From assembly GCA_027625915.1 (NCBI GenBank), contig JANTQA010000029.1, positions 2,666,001-2,730,000 on the forward strand: a stretch of DNA of 64,000 nucleotides, in the 5' to 3' direction. Made by a program: the position numbers and the translations under genes. The notes beneath the pieces were generated by a model. The model was not told where the DNA came from and made no database searches. It was given only the letters and a program-made list of their open reading frames with translations. Below, piece after piece: positions 1 to 11,720 of the stretch (position 1 is its first letter; every line of letters starts with the position of its first letter). Origin of the DNA: Anaeramoeba flamelloides (Eukaryota > Metamonada > Anaeramoebidae).

Positions 1-1506
1 AAATAAATAAATAAACCTGAAAAGTACCTATTGACTATTGATAAATTCAAAAAAAATGTAAATATTTTTTTTTCAATGTACATTTTTTAAATTTTATAAC
101 TTTGTATTTACAAAAAAAAATATTTCAAAGAAGATTTGAATCAATTAATTTTGTAAAGTTTTTTGCATTTTATTATAAATGAAATACTTTATTTTTTTCT
201 TCTTGACTGGAGTTTGAATATTGAAAGAAAAAATAGAAAATGAAGTCAAAAATTTTAAATATTTCTTTAAAATTATAATAATGAAAATTAAAATAATAAA
301 ATAAAAAAAAAAAAAACTTTTTAATCTATTGTCATTTTGGAAAACGTATTTTCTCAATCTTAAGGGTGTGGTGTGTAATTTCCAATAAAAATTGTTAATT
401 TATAAACTATTTTGAATGGAAAATTAGAATTTTTTTTTTTTTATCTAATTGCCTAATGAAAGTTCTGTAGGCAAGTAATTGAAAAATAATCAGAGTTCAC
501 ATTTTAATTCTTTTTCGAAAAAGACTCAAATAATTCTTTTTCTTGATTACATGTATTCAAATGATTCTTTTTTATTTCAATAATAAGTTTCGACTTGTTT
601 CTTTTTTAAATTTGGTTTTTCATTGAATATCATCATTCTCAAAATTTAATAATTAATCAAATAGATTTTTAAAAATTTTGAAAAGAATTTTAATATTTCT
701 CAAAAAAAAAAAATAAACATTTGAGGTTTTTCTTGTTCGAATTTTAGTTTTAATCATCTTTTCGCCAATCCTGGTGTTTTTGTGTTTATTCCTGGTTTGA
801 AAATTATTTTACTTTGGAATGGAATCAAAAGAATCTTTTTTTTTTTTTTTTTTTTTAATAGAGTTTTGGTATCAAATAAAAAATTCTTTTTTTGATTCTA
901 GGGAGTAAATCAGAATAAAATAATTTTTAATGTTTTTTGAAAAAATATTCCAAAAGGGACTTTTATAAATCGGGAATGTGAATAAAAAATCATTCCATTG
1001 GAATAATTTTAATATTATGATTCCAAATTTTAAATTTTTGTGATTCTAAAAGTTTCCAAAAATGGAATTGTCTTGAGAACTCTAAAAATAATTGATAAGT
1101 GCCTGGAATTGTTCTATACTTGATTCTTGGATGGTACTAAAATTTATATTCGGTATATTGCGGATGTGATATATAACCTACACGTATTAGATTTAAATTA
1201 ATTTTATTGTAAAAGAACAAATAATCAATCTAACAAAAAAAATAATTTCACAAAAAAGAAAAGTTTTTTTTTTTCTGTTTTTGAAAAACTTTGTCAAAAA
1301 AAGAAGAAGATAATGAATCAGAATAAGATTCGGAATATACACGGAAGAAAGATTAGATTAAATTAAGTGTGCTAAAATGAAATAAAATTAAATGGTATCA
1401 AATAAAAGGAAATTAACAAAATTGAAATAAAATGGAATGGGATCAAAGGAAATTAAAGAAAATGAAACGAAAGGAAATTAATGAAAAAGAAAGGCAATGA
1501 AAATGC
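1..1506. other. AT-rich non-coding stretch downstream of the PAS gene
   Basis: No convincing gene is visible. The stretch is very AT-rich, with a long T tract near 837-856. Around 780-1130 there are many short GGAAT/ATTCC and GATTC words, some as small inverted pairs. At about 1375-1500 a degenerate minisatellite repeats words of the form AAATGAAATAAAATTAAATGG and GGAAATTAA. It ends just before the stop codon of the PAS gene, so it may lie in its 3' flank or UTR. Confidence 0.5.
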
Positions 1507-3126
1507 TTACAAAGGTTTATCCTTCTGAGGGTTTGCAAAAAGCTTATTTTTCAATTTTAAATTCATTGATTTCGTTCTTGGCCTGTTTGGATTCATTGAT
1601 GATTTTGATTTAAAAACGTGATGGTTTCTTTTTGGTTTCTCGGCGTTTTTTTCATTAAGAATGGAGATATCATTCATCGATGAAGAAAAAAGGCTTGTTG
1701 ATTGGTTTAGTATCTTTGAAGATTTTCTCTGTAATAAATTAATGCTTTCTGAAGAGTTCGAGTTTATCAGAGCCGTTCTATTGCCAACATGCAGCATATC
1801 AGTGTTCTTGAAAGTTTTTTTGTTGTCATTGTTATTATTATTATTATTATTGAGATTTCTTGCTTTGATTTGAGAAATTTGAGCTTTCATTCTGTTATTG
1901 AGATTTGTGAATTTCTTGAGATTGGTTTTGAAACTAAAGATTTCTTCCTCGATTTTGTGATCCTTGTTCGTCGTCTTCATTCTTTGGTTTAGTGCTTTGA
2001 TTTGTCTATTAGTGTAGTCGATGGTGTACATTAATTCCTGAATTTCCTTTTTCTGCTGTTGGTGCTCGCTTTGATTCATGACGACAAGCTCTTTTTTTTG
2101 AACAACTGATAACAATTGATCCTTTTTTTTTGAATAAAGATCTTTGTTTTCGTTGTATTGCCTGAGCATTTCTTGGTTTTCGTTTTGTAATTTGGCGATC
2201 TTTGATTTGTTCCTTTTCATTTGGAGCAGATTGTGGTACTCTGAATTTTTTTTTCTCGAATTCTCGACTTGGAAGGACATTTTTTTTTCTTGGATCCTCA
2301 ATGATTTGATTTGTTGGCTTACAATTTCTTGTCTTTCACTTTGGCGTTGCTCGTGTTCTTTTGTATTTGGCTCGTACTCTTTGAGTTGCTCCTTCATTTT
2401 GTCTGTTGCATTTTTCACGGGCTTAAATTTTTCTCGAATCACATTTGTGATTGAGACTTGGTTGGAAATCTTCTCAAACACGGCCTGTGTTTTTTCTGGA
2501 ATGGTGGAATTTTGAACTAACTTGTTGTGTTCTTGTAATTTCAGTTCCACGTTTGCCATTTGTTTCTTTAAATTTTGGATCGATCTTCTTTTTTTTAAAA
2601 GTTCGATCGGCTTGTCAATTTTTTCCATCTCGGTCTCAATGATTATCGAGTTTTCGACAAACAATTTTTTCAAATGAACCTTCACCCAAATCAAATTCTC
2701 GTTTGACAATTGTGTTTCTTGTTCTTGATTTGTTTTTTCTTTTTCTTGTGTTTGTTCTTGCAATTTTCCATTTCCTTTTTTCAAGGGCTGTTGTTTTTTC
2801 GCATCAAGAAAACACCATATGATTTTCACAGTGTCTTGTTTTGAATCCATTAACTTTATTATTTGATTGCTTATACTGTACGTGCTACTAGTGCCTAAGT
2901 GTATTTGGTTTTTTGGAGAAAAGTTTTCTATTTGCTCCCCGAAAATATCTTCCTTTTTTCGATTTAAAATTTGTGAAACATTTGTATTGAATTGGATAAT
3001 GCGATGGAACTGATCAAGAAATAAAATTGGGACACTTGAGTTGAGCCTTTTTTTTGTTAATTTTTTGAAAGCTTTTTTGCTTAGTTTTTGTTGTTGGGAA
3101 TTTTCTGGGTTTATTTCGTTTCCCAT
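1507..3126 (-). CDS. PAS-like domain and coiled-coil protein, 539 aa
   Basis: Uninterrupted single-exon reading frame starting MGNEINPENSQQQ and ending KDKPL. Residues about 28-175 resemble a PAS fold: SVPILFLDQFHRIIQFNTN, then ILNRKKEDIFGEQIENFSP, and after a Gln/Glu/Lys-rich insert the strand LIWVKVHLKKLFVENSIII. PAS domains sense small ligands or mediate protein contacts; no cofactor residue can be assigned here. Residues about 180-430 are strongly coiled-coil (Lys/Glu/Gln-rich), followed by an Asn run and a basic, Ser-rich tail. This suggests a dimeric cytoplasmic signalling or scaffold protein. PAS plus coiled coil is, from memory, a recurrent layout in Anaeramoeba. The first ATG is preceded by A/T-rich sequence with stops in frame, so the start is credible. 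The exact function is unknown. Confidence 0.85.
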   Translation of the reverse strand: MGNEINPENSQQQKLSKKAFKKLTKKRLNSSVPILFLDQFHRIIQFNTNVSQILNRKKEDIFGEQIENFSPKNQIHLGTSSTYSISNQIIKLMDSKQDTVKIIWCFLDAKKQQPLKKGNGKLQEQTQEKEKTNQEQETQLSNENLIWVKVHLKKLFVENSIIIETEMEKIDKPIELLKKRRSIQNLKKQMANVELKLQEHNKLVQNSTIPEKTQAVFEKISNQVSITNVIREKFKPVKNATDKMKEQLKEYEPNTKEHEQRQSERQEIVSQQIKSLRIQEKKMSFQVENSRKKNSEYHNLLQMKRNKSKIAKLQNENQEMLRQYNENKDLYSKKKDQLLSVVQKKELVVMNQSEHQQQKKEIQELMYTIDYTNRQIKALNQRMKTTNKDHKIEEEIFSFKTNLKKFTNLNNRMKAQISQIKARNLNNNNNNNNDNKKTFKNTDMLHVGNRTALINSNSSESINLLQRKSSKILNQSTSLFSSSMNDISILNEKNAEKPKRNHHVFKSKSSMNPNRPRTKSMNLKLKNKLFANPQKDKPL

Positions 3127-3496
3127 TGAATTTTTTGGAATATTTGTTTTTGTTTGGAAAAAATAAATAGAATTCTTAATTTTTTCTCCAATTTCTATTT
3201 AGTTTCTTTACTCAAAACAAAACTAACACTTTCTCGAGCAAACCCTTTTCCTTTGTTCAAAAAAAAATAAATTCTATTGAGATTATCGACATGTTCCTTC
3301 GTCTTTTTCAACTAAACAAAAAAAAGGAGAATTCAAGAAACATAATAAAGCGGTCAACTTCAAGATGCAAATTCAAAGTGTAAATAAGGTTTACAAATTG
3401 ATAAGATTAAATTATTGAGCTTTTCTTGTTCTTTTTTTGTATAAAAAGGCGAATAATAATTTTATGAATTTAAATGTTTAAGGGTTGACGTTCGAA

Positions 3497-3607
3497 ATGA
3501 ATTTTTTATTTATTCCACAGGTTAGATCCTTTCACTTTGGTGATGGTGAATATGATCTTTTGTTCAAAGATAGAAGAAAATTCGTAAAAATATATTATTT
3601 TTGTTAA
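3497..3607 (+). CDS. Possible small ORF or terminal exon, 36 aa
   Basis: A short open frame from ATG to TAA reads MNFLFIPQVRSFHFGDGEYD and continues LLFKDRRKFVKIYYFC. It is richer in Gly, Asp, Glu and Arg than translated noise from this AT-rich DNA usually is. A TTCCACAG sequence just before GTTAGATCC could be a splice acceptor, so this may be the last exon of an unseen gene rather than a stand-alone peptide. It lies about 370 bp from the start of the PAS gene and points away from it. I do not recognise the product. Confidence 0.2.
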   Translation: MNFLFIPQVRSFHFGDGEYDLLFKDRRKFVKIYYFC

Positions 3608-6119
3608 AAAATTAAGTTGTTATGGTTGTGATTTTTTGTTCTATTGTAAATGATCACTTAGAACAGATTAATAATCCAATTTTGGTATTGGTTTATGGAA
3701 AAAAATTCACAATCTAAATAATAAATATATATTAATAAGAGAAAATTATTTTTAAATGTTAAATAAAAATTGAAACAAATTGATTACTTTTAATTGGCAA
3801 ATATATAATTTAAGTAATTTCAAGAAAAACTTTAATTATGTTCATTTCAATTCTAGTGGTGGTTGAATGATAATAGTATTAATGAAAGTTATAATTATAA
3901 CAAAAGTGGTGCTAGGGCTAATAATGATAATGATAATAAAAAAAGCAAAATTGAAGTCTGGTTTTAAAATGATCAAAGTAATGGTGGTTTTAATGTAGAA
4001 GGGTACAATAAATTCAAATAAAAACAAAAAAAATATATTTAATATTATTGATTAGTCATTCAGTGATTGACTATTTAATAGTTGATATATATATATATAT
4101 ATATATATAAAAGAGGGGGTAAACACAAATTTTAAATAGTGGTTTTTTAACTGGGAAAAATTCACCAGTTGACTGTTTAAAAAAAAATGAATAATTGGTG
4201 TGAATTGTAGTATCAGCTTTTTGGGAAGTGTACTTTTCTAAAATTGAAAAAAAAATGGAAAAATATAAATCTTTACAAATTTCCTCTTGTTTATTTGAAA
4301 TTTTCAATTTTTTAGAGATTTAATCATTCTGATTCTTAATTTAATAATTCTGCTATATTTTTTGATGATATATTTAATCAAATTGTCACTGTTCGTTTAT
4401 TTTCGTTAATAACAATTTATTTACTATAATAAAAAGCATTTTACTGTTTTTGAGTGTCTTTTGAATATTTTGAAAATACAAAACATTTAAAGCAAAAAAA
4501 AGTTAAAAAAATATTGAAATTTTATTGTTTTTGTTTTTGTTAAGTTATTTATTTCTTTATTTATTACATTCTTTTGATTTTTTGTTTTGAATTATTTTTT
4601 TTGTTTTTTCTTTTGCATATTTTATGTTATGTTTTATTTTTAAAAAATATATTTATTAAAAGTGTGTTGATAGATTTATTTAATATTATTAATATTTATC
4701 TAAATTATTTTTATTGAATATTACAAAAACATAAAACACTTTATTTAGTATTGTTAACAATATAAATTTATAAACATATAATAGAAGAGAAAATAACAAA
4801 AATTTTTGACAAAAAACTATTTAAAAAGGTTATTCTTAGTAAAAATATACAAAAGATCATTATGGCGATTATTCAAAATTATGAAATCTATTATTTTTGT
4901 TGATATTTTTTGATCAAATCTTTTCTGGTCATAAGTATTAAGGTAATAAATAATAATAATATTAAATTGGCAATTAAAAATATCTATAATGGTATAAAAT
5001 GTTTTAATAGGTCATCCAGGTTCTCTTGTTTAAAGATAAAGTTTCTAAAGTTTTTATTTTGAATTTGAAAGAAGTGGGTAAAATATTTTGATTTTTCTCA
5101 ATCCTTTTACAATAAAAATATTAATAATTGTAAAATATCATTTATTAAACACTATTTGTTGAATTTTGATTTATGATTAATCGTCCTTTAATCTATTTCT
5201 TGTATCTTTTAATAATTATGAAAAATATAATGAAGGTGGGTGTGTTTGTTGTTATAATAAAATTGAGATTATTATTTTGAATATTAATATTTCAATTGTT
5301 TTTCTTCTACTATTTTTTTTGTCTTGTTAATATTTTCTTGAATTAATTCTTTATCTAAACAAAAAAAAAATAATAATATATACATAGAATCTTTTAAAGA
5401 GACTATTTTTTTATAAGGTGTTTTACTTTTATTTTTATATTTAAATTTTTAATGAAGTGTATAAATCAAGAATCATTGTTTTAATTAGAAATTTGTTAAT
5501 AAAAAATGGACTTGATTTTTTTCAGATTTATTTTTGTTATATATATATATATATATATTATTTCCAATACTTCAATCTAAGGTTCTAGATTTTTTACATT
5601 AAAATTTGAATTGAATTTTCTTTTTATGAAATTTGTTCAACATTTTTTCTTAATATCAATTATTTTTTCATAATTGATCTTTGTAGAATAAATAATAATT
5701 AAGTAAAATACTGTATCAAACAGAATATCCTATATACTATTTTTATTTATTTAACCCAAAATTTATTTTAAAATTATTTTTATAAATATAATTTAATAAA
5801 ATGAAGAAAAATTTAAAATATTTTTTTTTCAAACTGGTTTCAGCTTTAATAAAATGTTTTTCAATGTGATAATTATTATTTGGTGTTTATATTTGGTTTT
5901 TTGGTTATATTAGTGTTGTAATATTGATATATTGTGCGTGTGGTATAAAAAGAAAGAAAGAAAATAAGAAAATAAAAAACCAAAATAATAAAGTTTGAAA
6001 ATAAATTCTTATTTCCTTAAAATTGTATTTAATTAAAATACTTTATTATGAATCTCTTTATAAATTATTTTCGCCTTTTTCAAGACTATTTTTATTTTAA
6101 TTGTATTTTAAAGTTGTTA

Positions 6120-6485
6120 AAATCCTCGGATTATTTCCCTTTGACCATAATCTCAAAATTTTGATTTTTAATCAAAGGGAAAATTAGTCTCTATTCCATC
6201 ACCAAGTTTAAGAATATTTTTATTTATTGTTAATAATGAGGGGAATGGGTAACCCAATATACTTTTCTAAAAATTCAATCATCAAGTCAAATCTTTTTAT
6301 CAAAAAAAAAAAAAAAATGTGAATACATTATCAGTGGGTTGTATCATAAATTCCCTTCAGTTTGCATTTATTGGTTTCGAATTTCTACATTTGGGTTGAT
6401 TTTGTTTGTATGGGATCTAATCAGAACAATTTCCTGATTAATATTTAATCGCAAAAAAGTTACTAATTCTTTAAATTGTTTTTAT
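6120..6485 (-). pseudogene. Decayed coding fragment, unidentified
   Basis: On the minus strand, sequence near 6485-6376 reads KQFKELVTFLRLNINQEIVL then IRSHTNKINPNVEIRNQ and stops. After two further in-frame stops and a long T tract, the frame of LMIEFLEKYIGLPIPLIINN resumes at about 6290-6220. The amino-acid composition is protein-like, but stops and a homopolymer break the frame, so this looks like a relic. I do not recognise the family. Confidence 0.25.
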
Positions 6486-7019
6486 TGGGTTTAACTCCAC
6501 CAAAAAGTTACTCATCAAAAATTGGAAGAATAGAAAAAAATTCAAAAAAAAATTAAGTAAAAGTCAAAATTAAAAAAAAAATATAAATTTTAGTCAATTT
6601 GAAAAATATTATTTTCTAAAACTTTTCAAGTTTTTTGATAACTATATTTGCTAATATTTTCATATTTTTTTTTAAATGGGTTAATTCAATAAAAACAAAA
6701 ATCATTAATAAGTATAAGTGCATTTCGAAATCCCAAAATATTATATGGGTGTAATATTTACTAAAAACCAAGAGGGCAATTTCAAAAATTATCAATACTG
6801 AATAAAAAATAAACAAAAATTCAAAATTACTAAAATAGTTAAAATGTTTCAAACAATCACATTAATATAATTTGGAACAAAGCAGAAATAATTTTGGTTT
6901 TTGTAAAATATGAAAAACATTTTTTCTTCTTTTAGTTTTTTTTTTTTATTTCATTTTTTTTTTTGAACTACTTAACTTGTTTTGTTTGATCCATAATTTT
7001 TTCAAAAGGTTGATGCCCA

Positions 7020-7226
7020 GTTAATGTTGGGTATTTCAATATAGAAGAACGCGAAGAAAAATTAGTTTATTTTCTCTAACCATTCGATAAATTAATATTC
7101 GTAATAGAATTTTTAGAAATCATCAAATATGATTTTTTATGGGATATCTATGATATTGCAATCGAATATCTTATGGCTAACATGACTCAACATTCAATTG
7201 GGAAAGGTGGCTCAAGAAAAAAATAA
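7020..7226 (+). pseudogene. Broken fragment resembling the C-terminal part of a BTB/BACK fold
   Basis: A 69-codon frame reads VNVGYFNIEEREEKLVYFL, then one TAA, then PFDKLIFVIEFLEIIKYDF and LWDIYDIAIEYLMANMTQH, ending GKGGSRKK and a stop. The composition is protein-like on both sides of the internal stop, and the frame is preserved across it. The pattern of leucine-rich helices (VIEFLEIIKYDFLWDIYDIAIEYLMANM) resembles the helical end of BTB domains, where a column of the type LLxLADKYxLxxLxxxCxxYL is usual. This likeness is weak. Because intact genes here use TAA as a stop, a pseudogene is more likely than recoding. Confidence 0.35.
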
Positions 7227-8329
7227 AAATTCTCAACAAATTCATTTAAACTGAAATTTTTCAGTTTGCTCAAAATAATTACTCCCAACCTCTTAATTTT
7301 TCCCACTCTTCATTCGTTTCTTTCTATCATTATTCCCTCAATTCTTCATGTTTTATTCTTTTTCTTTTTTTTCTCGAAAACTAAATTAAGATTCAAATGC
7401 TTCTGATGAATTTCTCTATTAAAAATCACTTTATATAGGAAATCTTAAATTTAGTCACTATAAAATTCTTTCTTTAATAGATTAGATGAATTTTTATCCA
7501 ACTCTTAAACAATAAATCCAATGTGTTTTTTTTTTTGTTTTACTCCAAAATGTGTTGTCTTGATATATTAGTATTGATAATTAGTTATTTTTTGTTTTGT
7601 GGATAATATAATTTCTAATAAATTGTTAAAATTTCAATAATGAATGGTTCTAATCTGATATTTCTTCTTGAATTGATTAAATAATTATTTTTATTCACAA
7701 ATCGAATTTTGGTGTGTTAAAATTTTTGAAATGAAATTTAGAAGAAATCCAAAAAAAAATGTTAAATCCATTTTAATTGTTAAAAGGTTAGTGAAAAATT
7801 GGTCCATTTCGAATAAAATTCAACTTTAATTTCACATATAAATAAAAATATCTGAAAGTGAAATGACTCAAACTGAAATAATTCCTAGGGTTTTACCCTT
7901 TGAAAACAAATTTCACAAAAATAAAAAATCAGATCAACCAAAAAACCTAAAAAATTCACTTTTATTAAAAATTAAAAAATTAAAATTCAACTTTTAAAAA
8001 TTTAACAATTTTAAATTTTGGTTAAATTTGATGTTTTGAATTTTATTTTGATTCTAAAAACCAATTTCTGTTTTGGAATTAGGTTTTTGTTTTAAAATGA
8101 ACAAAAAATAAGAAATCAAAAAAATATTTGAAAATGAGAGCTTTTTACACCATTTTACAATTATAAATAATTTGACACTTTTTTTCTGGAATAGCAAAAA
8201 TAAAAACTAAGAAATGCATGGAATAAAAATATTTTGAGAAAAAATTTTTTTTTAATTAAAACAATTCATTAAAAGTTGATCTCTTAAAATTGAAAAGAAA
8301 ATTAAAAAAAAAATTAGTAGAAAATTAAA

Positions 8330-8368
8330 AAGAAAAAGAAAAAGAAAAAGAAAAAGAAAAAAAAAGAT
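8330..8368. repeat. AAAAAG microsatellite
   Basis: Short tandem array of AAAAAG units on the plus strand, about 90 bp beyond the stop codon of the purine permease gene, probably in its 3' flank. Confidence 0.8.
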
Positions 8369-8459
8369 TATTCAAATTATAAATCAAGTGAGTGTTTAAC
8401 AAAAACTTTTGTGTTGTTTTTGTTTGATTTTTTGTTTTGTTTGATTTTTTTTTCACATT

Positions 8460-9944
8460 TTAATCACGCAATTCAAAGACAATTCCGATAACTGAAAGGA
8501 CAAAAACAATCATCATTGGCCATTTAATTTCCTTATATTTTTTATCTGGACCAACGACCCAGAGCAGGATCAAAGTGGCATAACCCAAAGCGATCCCAAG
8601 TAGGATACTTGACATTAGTGGCATGGTGATCGTTGAAATAACGATTGGGATAATTGTATTAAGATCTGTAAAGTCTACGTGTGTGATCATTTCGATAACT
8701 AAGGCTGTTGTGTAGACCATCAGAGGCGCTGTTGCCTCGCTCGGGATTAGGGCGAAAAGTGGGTAGATGAACATGGAAAGGAGGAAGCACAGCCCTGTGA
8801 CCACAGAAGAAAGCCCTGTCCTCGCGCCAACCGAGCCACCTACGATCGATTCAATGAAGGGCACCATTTGTGAGTTCCCAAAGGCGCCTGAAATTGCGGA
8901 CCATAGGCCCGTGAGCATAATGACTCTTTGCAGTTTGGATGTTTTGCTTGTTGTGATCAGGGCCATGAACCGCTTTTCGTCGAACTGGATCTTATCTAAA
9001 AAGGCGAATTGGATGACGGTTAAAGTGGTACAAACGGCGTCAAAGAGCTGGTTAATTGACATCACGGGGATCAGCCAAAGGGCGCTCGTTTTCCATTTGA
9101 AATTGATCTTGAATACCGTTTCTCCCATCCCAGATACACCCCATTTCTCCATTTCGAAATCGCCCATCGCCGCTCTGATAATTTGAGAGACGATCGACGT
9201 CAGGATGGGCGCCAGGATGAACACATAGATCTTGTTCCTCAGGATCAGCGCAGTGATCAGCACAAGACACAGCACAGCCAACAGCAGCCTGAAATGCAGC
9301 TCGGGCTCCGAAGTGGCAGGGTTGTTAAACATGGAGCTGATGCCCAGCGTCCCGATGAAAAGGGCGATACCAAAGCCGATCCCGATTCGGAACATGGGTG
9401 GGATCGAGGACAGAAATTTGATCCTCAGGAAACCCCACGAAATCGCCACGATGATGATCCCCTGTATGAAGACAAGCGAGCTTGCAGTGTTCCACTCATA
9501 CCCGTTGCTTGTACAGATCGTCAGCGCGTAAAAGTAGTTCTGGCCCATCCCATTGGAAATCAAAATTGGTATCCCCGTGAAAATGCCCATCGAAATGGTG
9601 CCAAGCCCAGACAAAAGAGCAGTCACCATCCTCGTGCCACTCGCTGGGACATTAGCGATTCCCAAAACTTGAGGGTGCACATTCAAAATGTAGATCGAGG
9701 CCAGAAACATTGCTATACCTCCATAGATCTCTCTTTTGAAAGAAGAGCCCCGTTTCGAGATTTCAAAATACTTGTCTAATTTTACTGCTAGGTTGCCTTC
9801 GTAAGGTGAATGGTGGTTGTCTTCTCGATGTAATCCTTGTTGTTTTTTTTTCTTTTTGTTTTTCTTTTGATCTTGTAATTCGACATCAGAGTTTTTTGAT
9901 TTTGAACCTGAGTCGCTACTACTACTGCTACTACTGGTACTCAT
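8460..9944 (-). CDS. AzgA-type purine (adenine/guanine/hypoxanthine) permease, 494 aa
   Basis: Predicted proton-coupled uptake of purine bases across the plasma membrane (AzgA group of the NCS2/xanthine-uracil permease superfamily). After about 55 Ser- and Lys-rich cytosolic residues, many hydrophobic segments follow. Family landmarks are visible. TM1 is GIAMFLASIYILNVHPQVLG. The TM3 motif appears as NGMGQNYFY instead of the usual PGMGLNAYF. The TM8 acidic motif is NQLFDAVCTTL. The TM10 signature is FIESIVGGSVGARTGLSSVV, with the substrate-binding Glu in place. Near the end comes DFTDLNTIIPIVISTITMPL. Length matches the family. The gene has no introns and uses many G/C-ending codons, unlike its neighbours. 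That may reflect strong expression or acquisition by transfer; the sequence alone cannot decide. The exact substrate is inferred from the family only. Confidence 0.93.
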   Translation of the reverse strand: MSTSSSSSSSDSGSKSKNSDVELQDQKKNKKKKKQQGLHREDNHHSPYEGNLAVKLDKYFEISKRGSSFKREIYGGIAMFLASIYILNVHPQVLGIANVPASGTRMVTALLSGLGTISMGIFTGIPILISNGMGQNYFYALTICTSNGYEWNTASSLVFIQGIIIVAISWGFLRIKFLSSIPPMFRIGIGFGIALFIGTLGISSMFNNPATSEPELHFRLLLAVLCLVLITALILRNKIYVFILAPILTSIVSQIIRAAMGDFEMEKWGVSGMGETVFKINFKWKTSALWLIPVMSINQLFDAVCTTLTVIQFAFLDKIQFDEKRFMALITTSKTSKLQRVIMLTGLWSAISGAFGNSQMVPFIESIVGGSVGARTGLSSVVTGLCFLLSMFIYPLFALIPSEATAPLMVYTTALVIEMITHVDFTDLNTIIPIVISTITMPLMSSILLGIALGYATLILLWVVGPDKKYKEIKWPMMIVFVLSVIGIVFELRD

Positions 9945-10922
9945 TCAAATTTTTTGTTGTGTTGTTCGGTTTTAGTAACGTAAAAAAATAAAATTTTCCG
10001 ATTTAAAAAGTTGTTTAGAAAATAAATTGTTTATGCAAAAAAATGTTGATGATTTACTCAAGTGGTAGTTTTACGAATCTTGCAGTTCACAATTCTTAAT
10101 CTGAGTTTTTGTTTCAAGTTTGTTTTGGATTTAAAAAGTTACTTTATGAGTTTTTGATTTACAAATTTTCCTTTTTCTTCCATCATTCCTCGATTTGATT
10201 TGGTTTCATTCTTTTACACCCACGAAACTTTTTTTCTTTTTTTTTTTTTTCCGTTTTTTGTGGAAAATTATTTATTCAAAAATTAATATTCTTACAACCC
10301 CCACTAAAAATAGTTTTACATACTCTTTCATTTTTTTAAAGTTTTTTTCCATATTTCTTTTTATGACAAGAAAAAAATATTTTTCTTTTTTATTCTTATC
10401 AATTCTTTTGGTTAACAGAAACAACTAACTAAGATCCTTAAATGATTTTTTTTCTTTGTATAAATCAGAACAACTTTTATCAATTTAAATTGGAAAAAAA
10501 AAACGAACAACACAACGGCCCACTAGTTTAATAATTATGGACTAAAATTTATTTGATATGATGGATTAACAATAATCTTTCGCTATATTTTCACAAAAGT
10601 TGAAGTTTATTAAGCTAACTTTTAAAAAATACTTTGAACAAAGAAAAGAAAAAATCAAAATCTTTTGGTATTGTACAGTTTATAATATCCTGTTTTTTCG
10701 ATTTCGTATACCAGGTACTTGTTTTTTTATATTTATTTTCAGTTCAAAAAAGATTTTTTTTATATTTGTTATAAAATAATTTCGAAAAATCTCCAATTCT
10801 TTTTCTGTATCTACAGTAATCAAAATAAGAGCTTACTCCAAATCCGATAATCCATGTTTCAAAATATAACTCCACTCTATTTTTTCTTCTTGTTCCAATA
10901 TAGTATTCCAATTCACTTCCAT

Positions 10923-11086
10923 ATTGGTATTTGTGTTACAAATAGAAAAAATTTTTACTTTTTTTCAATTTCCTTTTTCAAATTGACTCACAAATTACAA
11001 CCAACTTCTTTGAAATCTCTGTTTATCAAAAGAAAAATATGGAAAATCAAGTGAAAATTTCTTCCCATTTGTAATTCAAATACTAG
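10923..11086. mobile_element. MITE-like element, copy 1
   Basis: About 165 bp with terminal inverted repeats of about 45 bp. The left arm reads roughly ATTGGTATTTGTGTTACAAA and continues to CAATTTCC. The right arm begins GGAAAATCAAGTGAAAATTT and ends TAATTCAAATACTAGT, its near reverse complement. The short centre (CAAATTACAACCAACTTC) is shared with the other copies. There is no coding capacity, so it is a non-autonomous DNA element. Orientation cannot be set because the ends are symmetrical. Confidence 0.75.
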
Positions 11087-11459
11087 TCTCGTATACCTAC
11101 CTTCAAAATTGATTTGAAGGTAAACCCATTTGAGGTTTTGAGGTGAATTCCAAGTATAAATAAAATTGGTCAAAAATTTTTGAGTTATATTCTCAATTTT
11201 TTTGCTATTTTTCCAATTTTTTTTCTTAAGGGACTATTGTCTATTATTTTTTTTTTGACCAATTTCTAAAGAAGCACTCCTTATCTAGAAACAAATTTCA
11301 TATTGAAAACCAACAGGGGTTTTCAAATCCAAGTAATTGTGAAAAAAATTTCTCAAGTTCTATTAAATTTAGGTAAAAAAATTTAATTGAGATTTATCCC
11401 TTAATATTTTTCACTAATCGTTTTGGAAAAACAGCTCAACACGGTTTTTAATTAGGAAC

Positions 11460-11720
11460 TTAACTAGAAATGAAAAGTAAAATCAATCAAAAAGAAGAAA
11501 CCAATTAACTTCAAATAATAACCCATTTATTATTTTCAATCAAACCAACAAACACAATTTAAAGCTACTTGATTTATCGAAATTGTTGGTGTGGTTTTGG
11601 AGATCTTAAAAATTGTAAATTTTTTGAACAAATTTTTAATAATTTATCAATCAAAGAAAAGCCCACCCCAAAAGATAGTATTAAAAAAACTGTTATTGTG
11701 GCTAATACCCCATTTTGCCT
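11460..11720. repeat. Dispersed repeat unit shared with 57.26-57.56 kb
   Basis: Shares words such as GAAACCAATTAACTT, TGTGGTTTTGGAGATC and AAATTTTTAATAA, in the same order, with two tandem units at 57262-57560. The 60-codon open frame seen here (MIYRNCWCGFGDLKNC) is not maintained in those copies, so it is probably not a gene. Confidence 0.65.

Larger units (their letters stand above)
3127..8459. other. Long AT-rich interval with relic coding fragments and TA microsatellites
   Basis: No intact gene. Microsatellites of (TA)n lie near 4086-4110 and 5539-5561, and an (AAAAAG)n tract at about 8330-8368 lies just beyond the permease stop. Coding-like but broken or tiny fragments occur at 3497-3607 (plus), about 3850-4020 (plus, Asn-rich, several stops), about 6120-6485 (minus) and 7020-7226 (plus). 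A small hairpin lies at about 6137-6190 (TTTCCCTTTGA paired with TCAAAGGGAAA). At 7380-7530 there is a single diverged copy of the tandem unit seen at 32.2-32.6 kb. Confidence 0.5.

Noticed and set aside
8767-9779. Plus-strand and second minus-strand open frames over the purine permease
   Set aside because: They are shadows created by the higher G+C content of the permease gene.
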